DNA from: Verrucomicrobiia bacterium
GTDB lineage: Bacteria > Verrucomicrobiota > Verrucomicrobiia > Limisphaerales > DTLC01
Reading direction: 5' to 3'
Assembly: GCA_025061935.1 (NCBI GenBank)
Contig: JANWZY010000020.1
Location: 1 to 16,996 of the forward strand
DNA length: 16,996 bases
Shown: positions 7,076 to 13,556 of the stretch, one piece after another
How the letters are laid out: every line of letters starts with the position of its first letter
Position numbering within the stretch: the first letter of the stretch is position 1
Program-made: the position numbers and the translations under genes
The notes under the pieces: generated by a model
What the model was told of the DNA's origin: nothing
What the model saw: only the letters and a program-made list of their open reading frames with translations
Database searches by the model: none

Positions 7076-8488
7076 GTGCAAATGAACAAGGGCAAGATTG
7101 TACAAGTAATTGGCCCAGTTGTGGACGTCGAGTTCGGCGAGACCGTCCCGGCCATTTACAACGCGCTGATTGTCGAGTACGACAACCCGTTCCATGGCCG
7201 GACAAGGCTCACTTTGGAAGTACAGCAACATCTGGGGGACAACGTAGTCCGCGCAGTGGCAATGAGCACGACCGACGGCTTGAAGCGCGGGTACGAAGTG
7301 ATAGACACCGGCGGCCCGATCAGCATGCCAGTCGGCCAGGGCGTGCTCGGGCGCATGCTCAATGTGGTCGGCGAGCCGATAGATGAACTCGGCCCGATTC
7401 CGGCTGAGAAACGGTATCCGATCCATAGGCCGCCGCCGGCACTGGTCGAGCAGTCAACCACGCCCCAGTTACTGGTCACGGGCATCAAAGTGATTGATTT
7501 GATCTGCCCATTCCTCAAAGGCGGCAAGGTCGGTGCGTTCGGTGGCGCCGGCGTGGGCAAAACTGTAATCATCATGGAGCTGATCAATAACATAGCGAAG
7601 CTGCACGGCGGCGTGTCCGTATTCGCGGGCGTGGGCGAACGCACCCGCGAAGGCAACGACCTGTACAACGAAATGATTGAAGCCAAAGTGATCCGGCTCG
7701 ACAACCTCGCCGAGTCCAAGATCGCACTCGTTTATGGCCAAATGAACGAGCCGCCAGGCGCGCGTCTGCGCGTCGGCCTGTCCGGGCTTACCATTGCCGA
7801 GTATTTCAGAGACGAGAAAAACCAGGACGTATTGCTCTTCATCGACAACATCTTCAGGTTCTCGCAGGCCGGCTCAGAAGTATCCGCGCTACTCGGCCGC
7901 ACGCCCAGTGCGGTGGGTTACCAGCCAACACTCGCAGCCGAAATGGGAGAACTGCAGGAACGCATTACTTCGACCACAAAAGGCTCGATTACATCGTTTC
8001 AGGCAATATACGTCCCAGCAGACGACCTGACCGACCCAGCGCCCGCAACCACATTCGCGCACCTGGACGCAACAATCGTGCTCGACCGCGCCATTGCCGA
8101 GCAGGGTATATACCCTGCAGTCGATCCGCTCGCATCAACCTCGCGCGCGTTGACACCCGAGATCGTCGGACAGGAACACTACGAGGTCGCGCGCGGCGTG
8201 CAACGCGTACTACAGCGCTACAAAGACTTGCGCGATATCATAGCGATTCTGGGCATGGACGAGCTGTCGCCAGAGGACAAGCTGACCGTGTACCGCGCCC
8301 GCAAAATTCAGCGGTTCCTGAGCCAGCCGTTCTCGGTCGCAGAAGTTTTCACGGGGCGTCCGGGCAAACAAGTGCCGTTGGCCGAGACGATCCGCGGGTT
8401 CAAAGAAATCCTCGAAGGCAAACATGACGACGTGCCCGAGGCAAACTTTTACATGAAAGGCGGAATTGACGAGGTTAGAGAAGCATAA
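7076..8488 (+). CDS. atpD: ATP synthase F1 subunit beta
   Basis: Catalytic subunit that makes ATP; 470 residues. Seen: P-loop GGAGVGKT at 156-163, GVGERTREGNDLY with the catalytic glutamate, VLLFIDNIFRF (Walker B), GIYPAVDPL, and the DELSPEDK loop that touches gamma. The GTG at 7076 was chosen because AGGGAA at 7061-7066 lies nine bases upstream; an ATG two codons later (7082) gives MNKGKIVQVIG and is the alternative. An 18-bp palindrome lies within the gene (separate entry). Confidence 0.97.
   Translation: MQMNKGKIVQVIGPVVDVEFGETVPAIYNALIVEYDNPFHGRTRLTLEVQQHLGDNVVRAVAMSTTDGLKRGYEVIDTGGPISMPVGQGVLGRMLNVVGEPIDELGPIPAEKRYPIHRPPPALVEQSTTPQLLVTGIKVIDLICPFLKGGKVGAFGGAGVGKTVIIMELINNIAKLHGGVSVFAGVGERTREGNDLYNEMIEAKVIRLDNLAESKIALVYGQMNEPPGARLRVGLSGLTIAEYFRDEKNQDVLLFIDNIFRFSQAGSEVSALLGRTPSAVGYQPTLAAEMGELQERITSTTKGSITSFQAIYVPADDLTDPAPATTFAHLDATIVLDRAIAEQGIYPAVDPLASTSRALTPEIVGQEHYEVARGVQRVLQRYKDLRDIIAILGMDELSPEDKLTVYRARKIQRFLSQPFSVAEVFTGRPGKQVPLAETIRGFKEILEGKHDDVPEANFYMKGGIDEVREA
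8101..8118. repeat. 18-bp perfect palindrome inside atpD
   Basis: GCAGGGTATATACCCTGC equals its own reverse complement. It covers the codons for the conserved QGIYPA part of subunit beta, so part of the symmetry may be forced by protein sequence. No role is known. Confidence 0.75.
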
Positions 8489-8490
8489 CT

Positions 8491-8562
8491 ATGCCCGTTA
8501 TTGACCTGGGGCGGTTGAAACCCGGCGAAACAATTAATCCGGTCAGCCGCTCGAACAACTGA
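8491..8562 (+). CDS. Possible 23-residue ORF between atpD and atpC
   Basis: The 88-base gap between beta and epsilon holds an ATG two bases after the atpD stop, opening 23 codons (MPVIDLGRLKPGETINPVSR and three more) and ending 14 bases before atpC. There is no good Shine-Dalgarno, but its position would allow reinitiation after atpD. It might couple translation into atpC, be a remnant, or be chance. No family recognised. Confidence 0.25.
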   Translation: MPVIDLGRLKPGETINPVSRSNN

Positions 8563-8576
8563 AAGCCGGACAAAAC

Positions 8577-8987
8577 ATGGCTGCCACGCTCAAGCTCGAA
8601 ATCGTCACACCCGACGAGGTCGCATTCGCAGGCGAGGTCGAAATGGTGACCCTGCCCGGAATCGAAGGCCAACTGGGTGTTTATCCGGGCCACGTGCCAC
8701 TGGTCACCCAGATAGTTCCGGGCGAGGTCATCGCCCGCCAAGCCGGGCGCGAGTACTACCTCGTGGTTGGCGAAGGCTTTGCCGAAATCACCCCACGCTA
8801 TGTGGCCATTTTGAGCGACATGGCTGTGGGCGGGGACACGCTCGACGAAGCCAAAGCACAAGAAGCGCGGCGCAAAGCCGAGGCGCGGATGGCCGAGCGA
8901 ATGAGCGCCGCCGAGGTCGCGTCAGTCAGCGCTGCAATAGCGCATTCGATCGCGCAACTGCGACTGCGCCGCCGCGGCCCACGATAG
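8577..8987 (+). CDS. atpC: ATP synthase F1 subunit epsilon
   Basis: Rotor-foot subunit of 136 residues that also regulates ATP hydrolysis. Seen: N-terminal beta-sandwich with LEIVTPDEVAFAGEVEMV, LPGIEGQLGVYPGHVPLVT and VVGEGFAEI, then a C-terminal Ala/Arg-rich region (about 88-136) able to form the two-helix inhibitory hairpin. The weak ribosome site suggests translation partly coupled to upstream genes. Last gene of the atp operon; the next gene is convergent. Confidence 0.94.
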   Translation: MAATLKLEIVTPDEVAFAGEVEMVTLPGIEGQLGVYPGHVPLVTQIVPGEVIARQAGREYYLVVGEGFAEITPRYVAILSDMAVGGDTLDEAKAQEARRKAEARMAERMSAAEVASVSAAIAHSIAQLRLRRRGPR

Positions 8988-9024
8988 GCACTCGCACCGC
9001 ACACGTCACGGACTCTTGCGCCGC

Positions 9025-9048
9025 CCCGCGCCGCAACCTAACGGCGGG
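9025..9048 (+). terminator. Possible terminator hairpin at the end of the atp operon
   Basis: CCC(GC)GCCG at 9025-9033 pairs with CGGCGGG at 9042-9048 around CAACCTAA, followed by CTTT. It lies 38 bases after the atpC stop and overlaps the end of the convergent reductase gene. There is no long U run, so this is weak. Confidence 0.3.
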
Positions 9049-9751
9049 CTTTGAACACAAGAAAAAGCTCATCGCCTATCTTTTCCACAGACTCGAGTCG
9101 GAAACAAGCAGCGTCCCCAAGCGCAGGCACACCCACCCCGTCAGCAATGGTCGGGGCAGTTGCACCACCGAAAATTACTGGGCAGAGGGTTAAACGAACT
9201 TCATCTACCAGGCCGGCCCGAAACAACGCGTCGTTCAGTTCGCCCCCACCCTCACACACGAGCCGCTTCACGCCCCAACGCTGGCGCAACCATCGCAACG
9301 CGGTCCGAAAATTTACCTCCGCCGTACCGCACACTTTGACGACCGCACCAGCCGCCTCAAGCTGCTGCAGTCGCTGACGCGGCGCGCGCCGCGTCGTAAG
9401 AACGATTATAGGCGAGAAGCGTTTCGTGAACACATGCGCGCGCGGGCTTATTCGGGCCCTGCCGCTCACAATAATCCGCAGGTTGTATTCCGCCAGCCCG
9501 CGCTCGACCCGGGCGCGCCTGAACCGTGCTGGACCGGGCCCGAGATTGACCCGTTGCGTCTGCACGGTACGCGCACCGCTCATCACGGCGTCCGCGGTGG
9601 CACGTAACTCAAGTAATCGTTCCCGGTCCAGTTTGCTACCGAAGCTCGAAACGGCGTGATTCGCAGTAGCGATCTTGCCATCGGCGCTTATCGCCATGTT
9701 AACAATCACGTAGGGAAGCCCCCACCTGCGCCTTTGCATGCGACGTGTCAT
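9038..9751 (-). CDS. RibD C-terminal-type reductase (riboflavin biosynthesis-like), stand-alone
   Basis: Probable NADPH-dependent reductase of the RibD_C/dihydrofolate reductase-like fold; 237 residues. In riboflavin synthesis this domain reduces the ribosylaminopyrimidinone phosphate. Seen: VIVNMAISADGKIA near the N terminus, TADAVMSGARTVQTQ (cofactor-binding pattern), and LVCEGGGELNDALFRAGLVDEVRLTLCPVIFGG, all in family order. There is no N-terminal deaminase domain, unlike bifunctional RibD. The ATG at 9751 overlaps the queA stop as ATGA, so translation is probably coupled to queA. An internal ATG at residue 5 is also possible. The exact substrate is not proven; some RibD_C proteins act outside riboflavin synthesis. 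Confidence 0.82.
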   Translation of the reverse strand: MTRRMQRRRWGLPYVIVNMAISADGKIATANHAVSSFGSKLDRERLLELRATADAVMSGARTVQTQRVNLGPGPARFRRARVERGLAEYNLRIIVSGRARISPRAHVFTKRFSPIIVLTTRRAPRQRLQQLEAAGAVVKVCGTAEVNFRTALRWLRQRWGVKRLVCEGGGELNDALFRAGLVDEVRLTLCPVIFGGATAPTIADGVGVPALGDAACFRLESVEKIGDELFLVFKARR

Positions 9752-10818
9752 ACAATGAGCATTGCGTCGCCGTAACTGTAAAACCTGTACCGGAGAGCAA
9801 TCGCCTCTTGATACGCGCGCAAAATCAGCTCGCGCCCGGTCGTCTCGCCAGGCGCTGCAAACGCACTCACAAGCATTAACAGCGTCGAGCGCGGCAGGTG
9901 GAAATTGGTAATGAGCGCGTCAACAACTCTGAACTTAAACGGCGGATATATGAACAGAGACGTTCTGCCTGCGCCGGCACGTACCATGCCACCGTTATCC
10001 AAGGCGACACTTTCAAGCACGCGCACAGTGGTTGTACCCACGGCAATGATACGTCGCCCATCTTTTTTGGCTGCGCAAATGGCTTCCGCTGTCTCAGCAC
10101 TAATTTCATACCGCTCCGAGTGCATCCGATGCGCCTCAACTTTAGAAGCACGCACGGGGGCAAATGTGCCAACCCCTACGTGAAGTGTGACAAACCGCAC
10201 CTCTACGCCTTTGGCACGGATCTGTTCAAGCAATTCTTCAGTAAAGTGCAGTCCCGCCGTGGGCGCAGCCACCGAGCCGTTTTTGCGCGCATAAACCGTC
10301 TGATACCGCTTCCGATCTTCATCCGTAGTTTTGCCCCCTGGCCGACGAATATACGGCGGTAGTGGTACCTCCCCTACGCTGTCTAGCACGGACAAAATAT
10401 TTGGCACGTTTTTGAACTGCACCGTGTACTGACCGGCTGCCGTTTTCCCAACGATCTCCGCCGCAATCTCGCACGGCGAGTTACTCGAAATTATGATCTG
10501 TGTTCCTATGCGCGCGCGCCGGCCGGGCCGCACCAATGCCTGCCACAAATTCCGCTCAAGTTCCTCAAGTAGGAGTATTTCAAATTTCCCGCCCGTCCCG
10601 GCTGCGCGCCCGATCAACCTGGCCGGAATGACGCGCGAATCGTTAAGCACGAGCACGTCACCCCCCACCACATAATCCAGAACATCCCGGAACACACGGT
10701 GCTCGATCAACCCTGTGCGTCTGTGCAAAACAAGCAACCGTGACTGGTCCCGCCGCGCGCACGGCGCTTGCGCAATCAACTCAGCAGGCAATGAATAATC
10801 AAACTCTGCTGTTTCCAT
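9748..10818 (-). CDS. queA: S-adenosylmethionine:tRNA ribosyltransferase-isomerase
   Basis: Transfers and isomerises the ribosyl group of SAM onto preQ1 in tRNA to give epoxyqueuosine, a step in queuosine synthesis; cytoplasmic, 356 residues (normal). Seen: FDYSLPAELIAQ at the start, LVLNDSRVIPARLIG, VGEVPLPPYIRR, GSVAAPTAGLHFT (conserved core), VTLHVGVGTFAPV, TTTVRVLES and ALITNFHLPRSTLLMLVSAF. First gene of a minus-strand pair with the reductase gene; no other queuosine genes are in the window. Confidence 0.97.
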   Translation of the reverse strand: METAEFDYSLPAELIAQAPCARRDQSRLLVLHRRTGLIEHRVFRDVLDYVVGGDVLVLNDSRVIPARLIGRAAGTGGKFEILLLEELERNLWQALVRPGRRARIGTQIIISSNSPCEIAAEIVGKTAAGQYTVQFKNVPNILSVLDSVGEVPLPPYIRRPGGKTTDEDRKRYQTVYARKNGSVAAPTAGLHFTEELLEQIRAKGVEVRFVTLHVGVGTFAPVRASKVEAHRMHSERYEISAETAEAICAAKKDGRRIIAVGTTTVRVLESVALDNGGMVRAGAGRTSLFIYPPFKFRVVDALITNFHLPRSTLLMLVSAFAAPGETTGRELILRAYQEAIALRYRFYSYGDAMLIV

Positions 10819-11011
10819 TTGCGGTCAAACATAGCAAACTCATGCGCGTGATGGCAGGATTTAACACACACTGCAAGCTACGTCAGAGTGGCGCCGCTGA
10901 GGGCCAAATTTGATTCGCCGGTGCGCGGCAGGCGAAAGGCTTGCCGGATACGAATCCGGGCCGGCCCAGGGGCGTGAAAAACCTGTGAACAAAATTTCCT
11001 GCAAAAAAGAG
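10819..11011. other. Intergenic stretch between queA and the mraZ promoter
   Basis: No gene is seen. It must hold the queA promoter, although no convincing boxes were found. Two compact symmetric elements are visible: a perfect hairpin CCGGAT-ACGA-ATCCGG (10944-10959) and, directly overlapping, the 10-bp palindrome GGGCCGGCCC (10958-10967). An A-rich run (GCAAAAAAGAG) precedes the mraZ -35 box and may act as an UP-like element. Confidence 0.45.
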
Positions 11012-11040
11012 TTGACGTGTGTGGGTCGATATGTATTAAT
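11012..11040 (+). promoter_or_regulatory. Candidate sigma-70-type promoter of the dcw cluster
   Basis: TTGACG (11012-11017) is followed, after 16 or 17 bases, by TATTAA/ATTAAT (11034-11040). An A-rich run lies just upstream. Transcription would start near 11047, about 50 bases before mraZ. The -10 matches are moderate only. Confidence 0.5.
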
Positions 11041-11076
11041 GTGTCGCGGAGTGGGGCATAATGGTGTAGTTTGTGC
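11022..11076 (+). promoter_or_regulatory. Candidate MraZ operator: six decamer-spaced TG units
   Basis: TG occurs at exactly 11022, 11032, 11042, 11052, 11062 and 11072, giving the pentamers TGGGT, TGTAT, TGTCG, TGGGG, TGGTG and TGTGC, each followed by five variable bases. Known: MraZ of E. coli binds TGGG-type repeats with a 10-bp period in front of its own gene, one repeat per subunit of the MraZ ring. The array overlaps the candidate -10 box and start site, which would suit autorepression (inference). Confidence 0.55.
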
Positions 11077-11096
11077 ACGGTTTTGGGGCGCAGTGA

Positions 11097-11558
11097 ATGA
11101 AAGAGCCTGGCCAAACAAGCGTTGTGTACAACGGGGTGTTCACCCACGGCGTGGACGTCAAACGCCGTGTTCAAATACCTGCGAAGTGGCGCCCCAAGAA
11201 GCCCCGCGCGCAATTCACGTTGGTTCTGTGGCCGAAGTACGCGGTGGGCAAATGCCTGCGCGTGCTGCCGGAAGAACGGATGGAGAAGCTGATGGCCGAG
11301 ATTGAACAACTCCCGAACACGGACCCGAACAAGACCGTCCTTATGCGGATAATCGGCACCCGGTCGGTGCAAGTTAACTTGGACAAGGGCGGTCGGATTT
11401 GTTTGCCGGAGGATATGGCGCGCGAGGCAGACATAAAGGATAAAGCCGTGCTGGCAGGTCTGCTGACCCAGTTCGAGATCTGGAATCCGGAGCGGTATGC
11501 GGAAATAGCGTTGATGGACAGCCGGGTCGCGGCGGACGCGTTCAAGATTTTGCCATGA
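11097..11558 (+). CDS. mraZ: Transcriptional regulator MraZ
   Basis: DNA-binding regulator of the division/cell-wall cluster; 153 residues. Seen: two AbrB/MraZ-type half-repeats: GVDVKRRVQIPAKWR near residue 18, and VQVNLDKGGRICLPEDM followed by KAVLAGLLTQFEIWNPERY near 97-142. The second half is the classic MraZ motif (G...R..LP..L...A, then V.L.G....FEIW). The gene heads the plus-strand dcw cluster and ends in an ATGA overlap with the next gene. Probably autoregulated through the TG repeat array upstream. Confidence 0.95.
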   Translation: MKEPGQTSVVYNGVFTHGVDVKRRVQIPAKWRPKKPRAQFTLVLWPKYAVGKCLRVLPEERMEKLMAEIEQLPNTDPNKTVLMRIIGTRSVQVNLDKGGRICLPEDMAREADIKDKAVLAGLLTQFEIWNPERYAEIALMDSRVAADAFKILP

Positions 11559-12133
11559 TTATGAGCCTGGTTCGGTTGCTTGCAATCGGCAAAAGTCTCA
11601 GCCCGATCAAAGACAAACCGAATAATTATCGGTTGGTCCGATGGGGCTGGCCGCCGAAGTTTTGTGTTCCTGCGAATCCGTTCGCAGGCACCGCACAATC
11701 AGCGGCTGCGTCCGAGCCGCAGCAATCCCCTGGACAATCATGCCGCCAGGTCTCTACGCGCGCGGCTAAACCAGCGGACGCACAGCGACCCGACCACGCC
11801 CCGAGTCAACCTGCGGGATTACTTGGTCGGGCAAGGCTCTGGCTCAAATCAATAAACCCGTTTTCGGCAAAGAGGCAGCCGAAATCCAACCGGCACCAAT
11901 TGTCCCGCAGCGGTGAGCCGATGCAATGCGAGCTTTCTTTGGAAACGGTGAAAGTGGTGCGGAACGACCTCAGCGATTCAGATGTCGAGGTCGTGCCGGT
12001 CCGGAGCGCGCCAGCGAAGTCACTGGCCAAAATTGAGGCGGCAATGGCAACGCAAGGCGTGAAAGGCGCAGCCGACCCGATCGGTGCGCCCAACTTCGAC
12101 TTGGCTTGTAAATCTGAGCGGCCAGGCGGGTAA
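11555..12133 (+). CDS. Unrecognised protein between mraZ and rsmH
   Basis: 192 residues, no family recognised. Seen: a basic, hydrophobic N terminus (SLVRLLAIGKSLSPIKDKP, then YRLVRWGWPPKF); a Pro/Gln/Ala/Ser-rich, probably disordered linker (about 43-88); a short amphipathic stretch (GLLGRARLWLKSINPFSAKR); and a C-terminal block with ELSLETVKVVRNDLSDSDVE that looks structured and may be the conserved part. No signal peptide or clear membrane helix. The ATG overlaps the mraZ stop (ATGA), and a second ATG lies two codons later. The stop is 9 bases before rsmH. Tight coupling implies a real gene translated with mraZ, and the location suggests a role in division or envelope growth (inference). 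Confidence 0.75.
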   Translation: MIMSLVRLLAIGKSLSPIKDKPNNYRLVRWGWPPKFCVPANPFAGTAQSAAASEPQQSPGQSCRQVSTRAAKPADAQRPDHAPSQPAGLLGRARLWLKSINPFSAKRQPKSNRHQLSRSGEPMQCELSLETVKVVRNDLSDSDVEVVPVRSAPAKSLAKIEAAMATQGVKGAADPIGAPNFDLACKSERPGG

Positions 12134-12142
12134 CCATGGTTT

Positions 12143-13078
12143 GTGGCAGAATATTTTCACAAGCCTGTCCTGTTGGCGGAGGTCTTGGCTGCGCTGAGGC
12201 CGAAGCCTGGCGGATGTTACCTGGACGCGACCGTTGGTGGCGGCGGGCACGCGGCAGCGATCTTGGAGGCCATTGCCCCGGATGGGCGGTTGTTCGGATG
12301 CGACCGCGACGCTGCGGCGCTAGAAGCCGCGCAGGCGCGGTTGAGCGGATTCACAGGCAGGTTCGAGCTGAGGCGGGCCAATTTCGCAACTATTGCGGAC
12401 TGGCTCCCGCCCGAAAGTTGCGACGGCGTGCTGTTCGATCTCGGGCCTAGCTCGGCCCAGTTCGACCAGGCAGAGCGCGGATTCAGCTTCTTGCGCGACG
12501 GCCCTTTGGACATGCGGTTTGACAAAAACCAAACGCTGACGGCAGCGGACTTTGTGAATTGCGCGACCGAGGAAGAGCTGGAGATACTTTTCCGCGAGCT
12601 TGGGGGTGAGCGTGCCGCGCGCAAGTACGCGCGCGCTATTGTCCGCGAGCGTGCATTATCGCCCGCAGGATTCCAAACGACGCGCCAATTAGCCTCCTTG
12701 ATCGAGCGTATCGCGCCGCGTACTTGCGCGCGGCTGCACCCGGCCACAAAGGTGTTCCTGGCACTGCGCGTGGCTGTGAACGACGAGGTCGGGTCGCTCA
12801 GGCGCGGACTCGAGGCTGCGCTGAAAGTGCTCAAACCCGGTGGCAGGCTCGCGGTGATTACGTTTCACTCGCTTGAGGACCGGGTCGTAAAAGAGTTTGG
12901 CCGGGCCTGGACACACGCGCGCGCTGGGAGCGCCGAAGCCGAAGCGGCGGGGTTTTGCATTCCCGCCACGCCCCGGTTGCGCTTGGTTGTGCGCAAGCCA
13001 ATCGTGCCTAGCTCGGCCGAGGTACGCGCGAATCCGCGCTGCCGCAGCGCGAAACTGCGCGTGTTCGAGAAGGTGTAA
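12143..13078 (+). CDS. rsmH: 16S rRNA (cytosine1402-N4)-methyltransferase
   Basis: SAM-dependent enzyme methylating N4 of C1402 in the ribosomal P site (also called MraW); 311 residues. Seen: HKPVLLAEVL at the N terminus, the SAM loop YLDATVGGGGHAAAIL, GVLFDLGPSSAQFD, GPLDMRFD, KVFLALRVAVNDE and LAVITFHSLEDRVVK, all in family order. The start is a GTG at 12143, giving the usual AEYFHKPV; an ATG seven bases upstream is out of frame. The purine-rich AGGCGGG at 12124-12130 is rather distant for a ribosome site. Confidence 0.97.
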   Translation: MAEYFHKPVLLAEVLAALRPKPGGCYLDATVGGGGHAAAILEAIAPDGRLFGCDRDAAALEAAQARLSGFTGRFELRRANFATIADWLPPESCDGVLFDLGPSSAQFDQAERGFSFLRDGPLDMRFDKNQTLTAADFVNCATEEELEILFRELGGERAARKYARAIVRERALSPAGFQTTRQLASLIERIAPRTCARLHPATKVFLALRVAVNDEVGSLRRGLEAALKVLKPGGRLAVITFHSLEDRVVKEFGRAWTHARAGSAEAEAAGFCIPATPRLRLVVRKPIVPSSAEVRANPRCRSAKLRVFEKV

Positions 13079-13080
13079 AC

Positions 13081-13470
13081 ATGGCGCGGAATCGTAAATA
13101 CAGCTCGGGCGCATGGGGACTCGCCGGTCTGGTGCGGTGGGTCGCATTCCTGGTTTTGACCACTGTCCTGGTAGGGGGTGGCTACGTGTGGCAGAAGAAC
13201 CAGATTTTCGAGCTTGGTCAGGAAATAAAGAAGCGCGAGCTCCAGTTAGGCGAGTTGCGGTATCAGAATGAAAAATTGCGGCAGCAGTTGGCGACGCTGC
13301 AGTCGCCAGCCATGCTCGAGACGCGCGTGCGCGAGCTGAACCTCGGCCTGGCGCCTGTAACCGCGCAACAGGAAGTATTTACCCTGGCAGAGCCGGAGGT
13401 CGCGCCGCTGATTATCGAGCAAGAGCGGCAGTACGCGGCGCAGCGCGTGGCCGCCGCAGAGCTACGGTGA
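13081..13470 (+). CDS. ftsL: FtsL-like septal membrane protein
   Basis: 129 residues. Seen: a short basic cytoplasmic tail (ARNRKYSSG), one membrane helix (about 18-37: LVRWVAFLVLTTVLVGGGYV), then a heptad-like periplasmic coiled coil (about 38-80: LGQEIKKRELQLGELRYQNE and onward). This layout, plus the position between rsmH and ftsI, identifies FtsL by synteny; the sequence itself is poorly conserved in this family. FtsL partners FtsB/FtsQ and activates septal peptidoglycan synthesis by FtsWI. The ATG follows the rsmH stop by two bases. Confidence 0.8.
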   Translation: MARNRKYSSGAWGLAGLVRWVAFLVLTTVLVGGGYVWQKNQIFELGQEIKKRELQLGELRYQNEKLRQQLATLQSPAMLETRVRELNLGLAPVTAQQEVFTLAEPEVAPLIIEQERQYAAQRVAAAELR

Positions 13471-13556
13471 GCACGAGTTAACGGTTTTGGGCCGCCGCCC
13501 GTGACGCCGTCGGTGTGGGACCGATGGCCGCGGGCGGTCGGCAAAAGTTTGGGCGC

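Noticed and set aside
6620..7426. Minus-strand ORF of 268 codons spanning the atpG-atpD junction
   Set aside because: Antisense to two well-supported genes; composition typical of a shadow frame.
12217..12834. Minus-strand ORF of 205 codons antisense to rsmH
   Set aside because: Ser/Arg/Ala-rich shadow frame wholly inside a clear rsmH; no motif or ribosome site.
13489..13500. Hairpin GGGC-CGCC-GCCC between ftsL and ftsI as a terminator
   Set aside because: Only a 4-bp stem, no U run, and it lies within a gene cluster expected to be co-transcribed.
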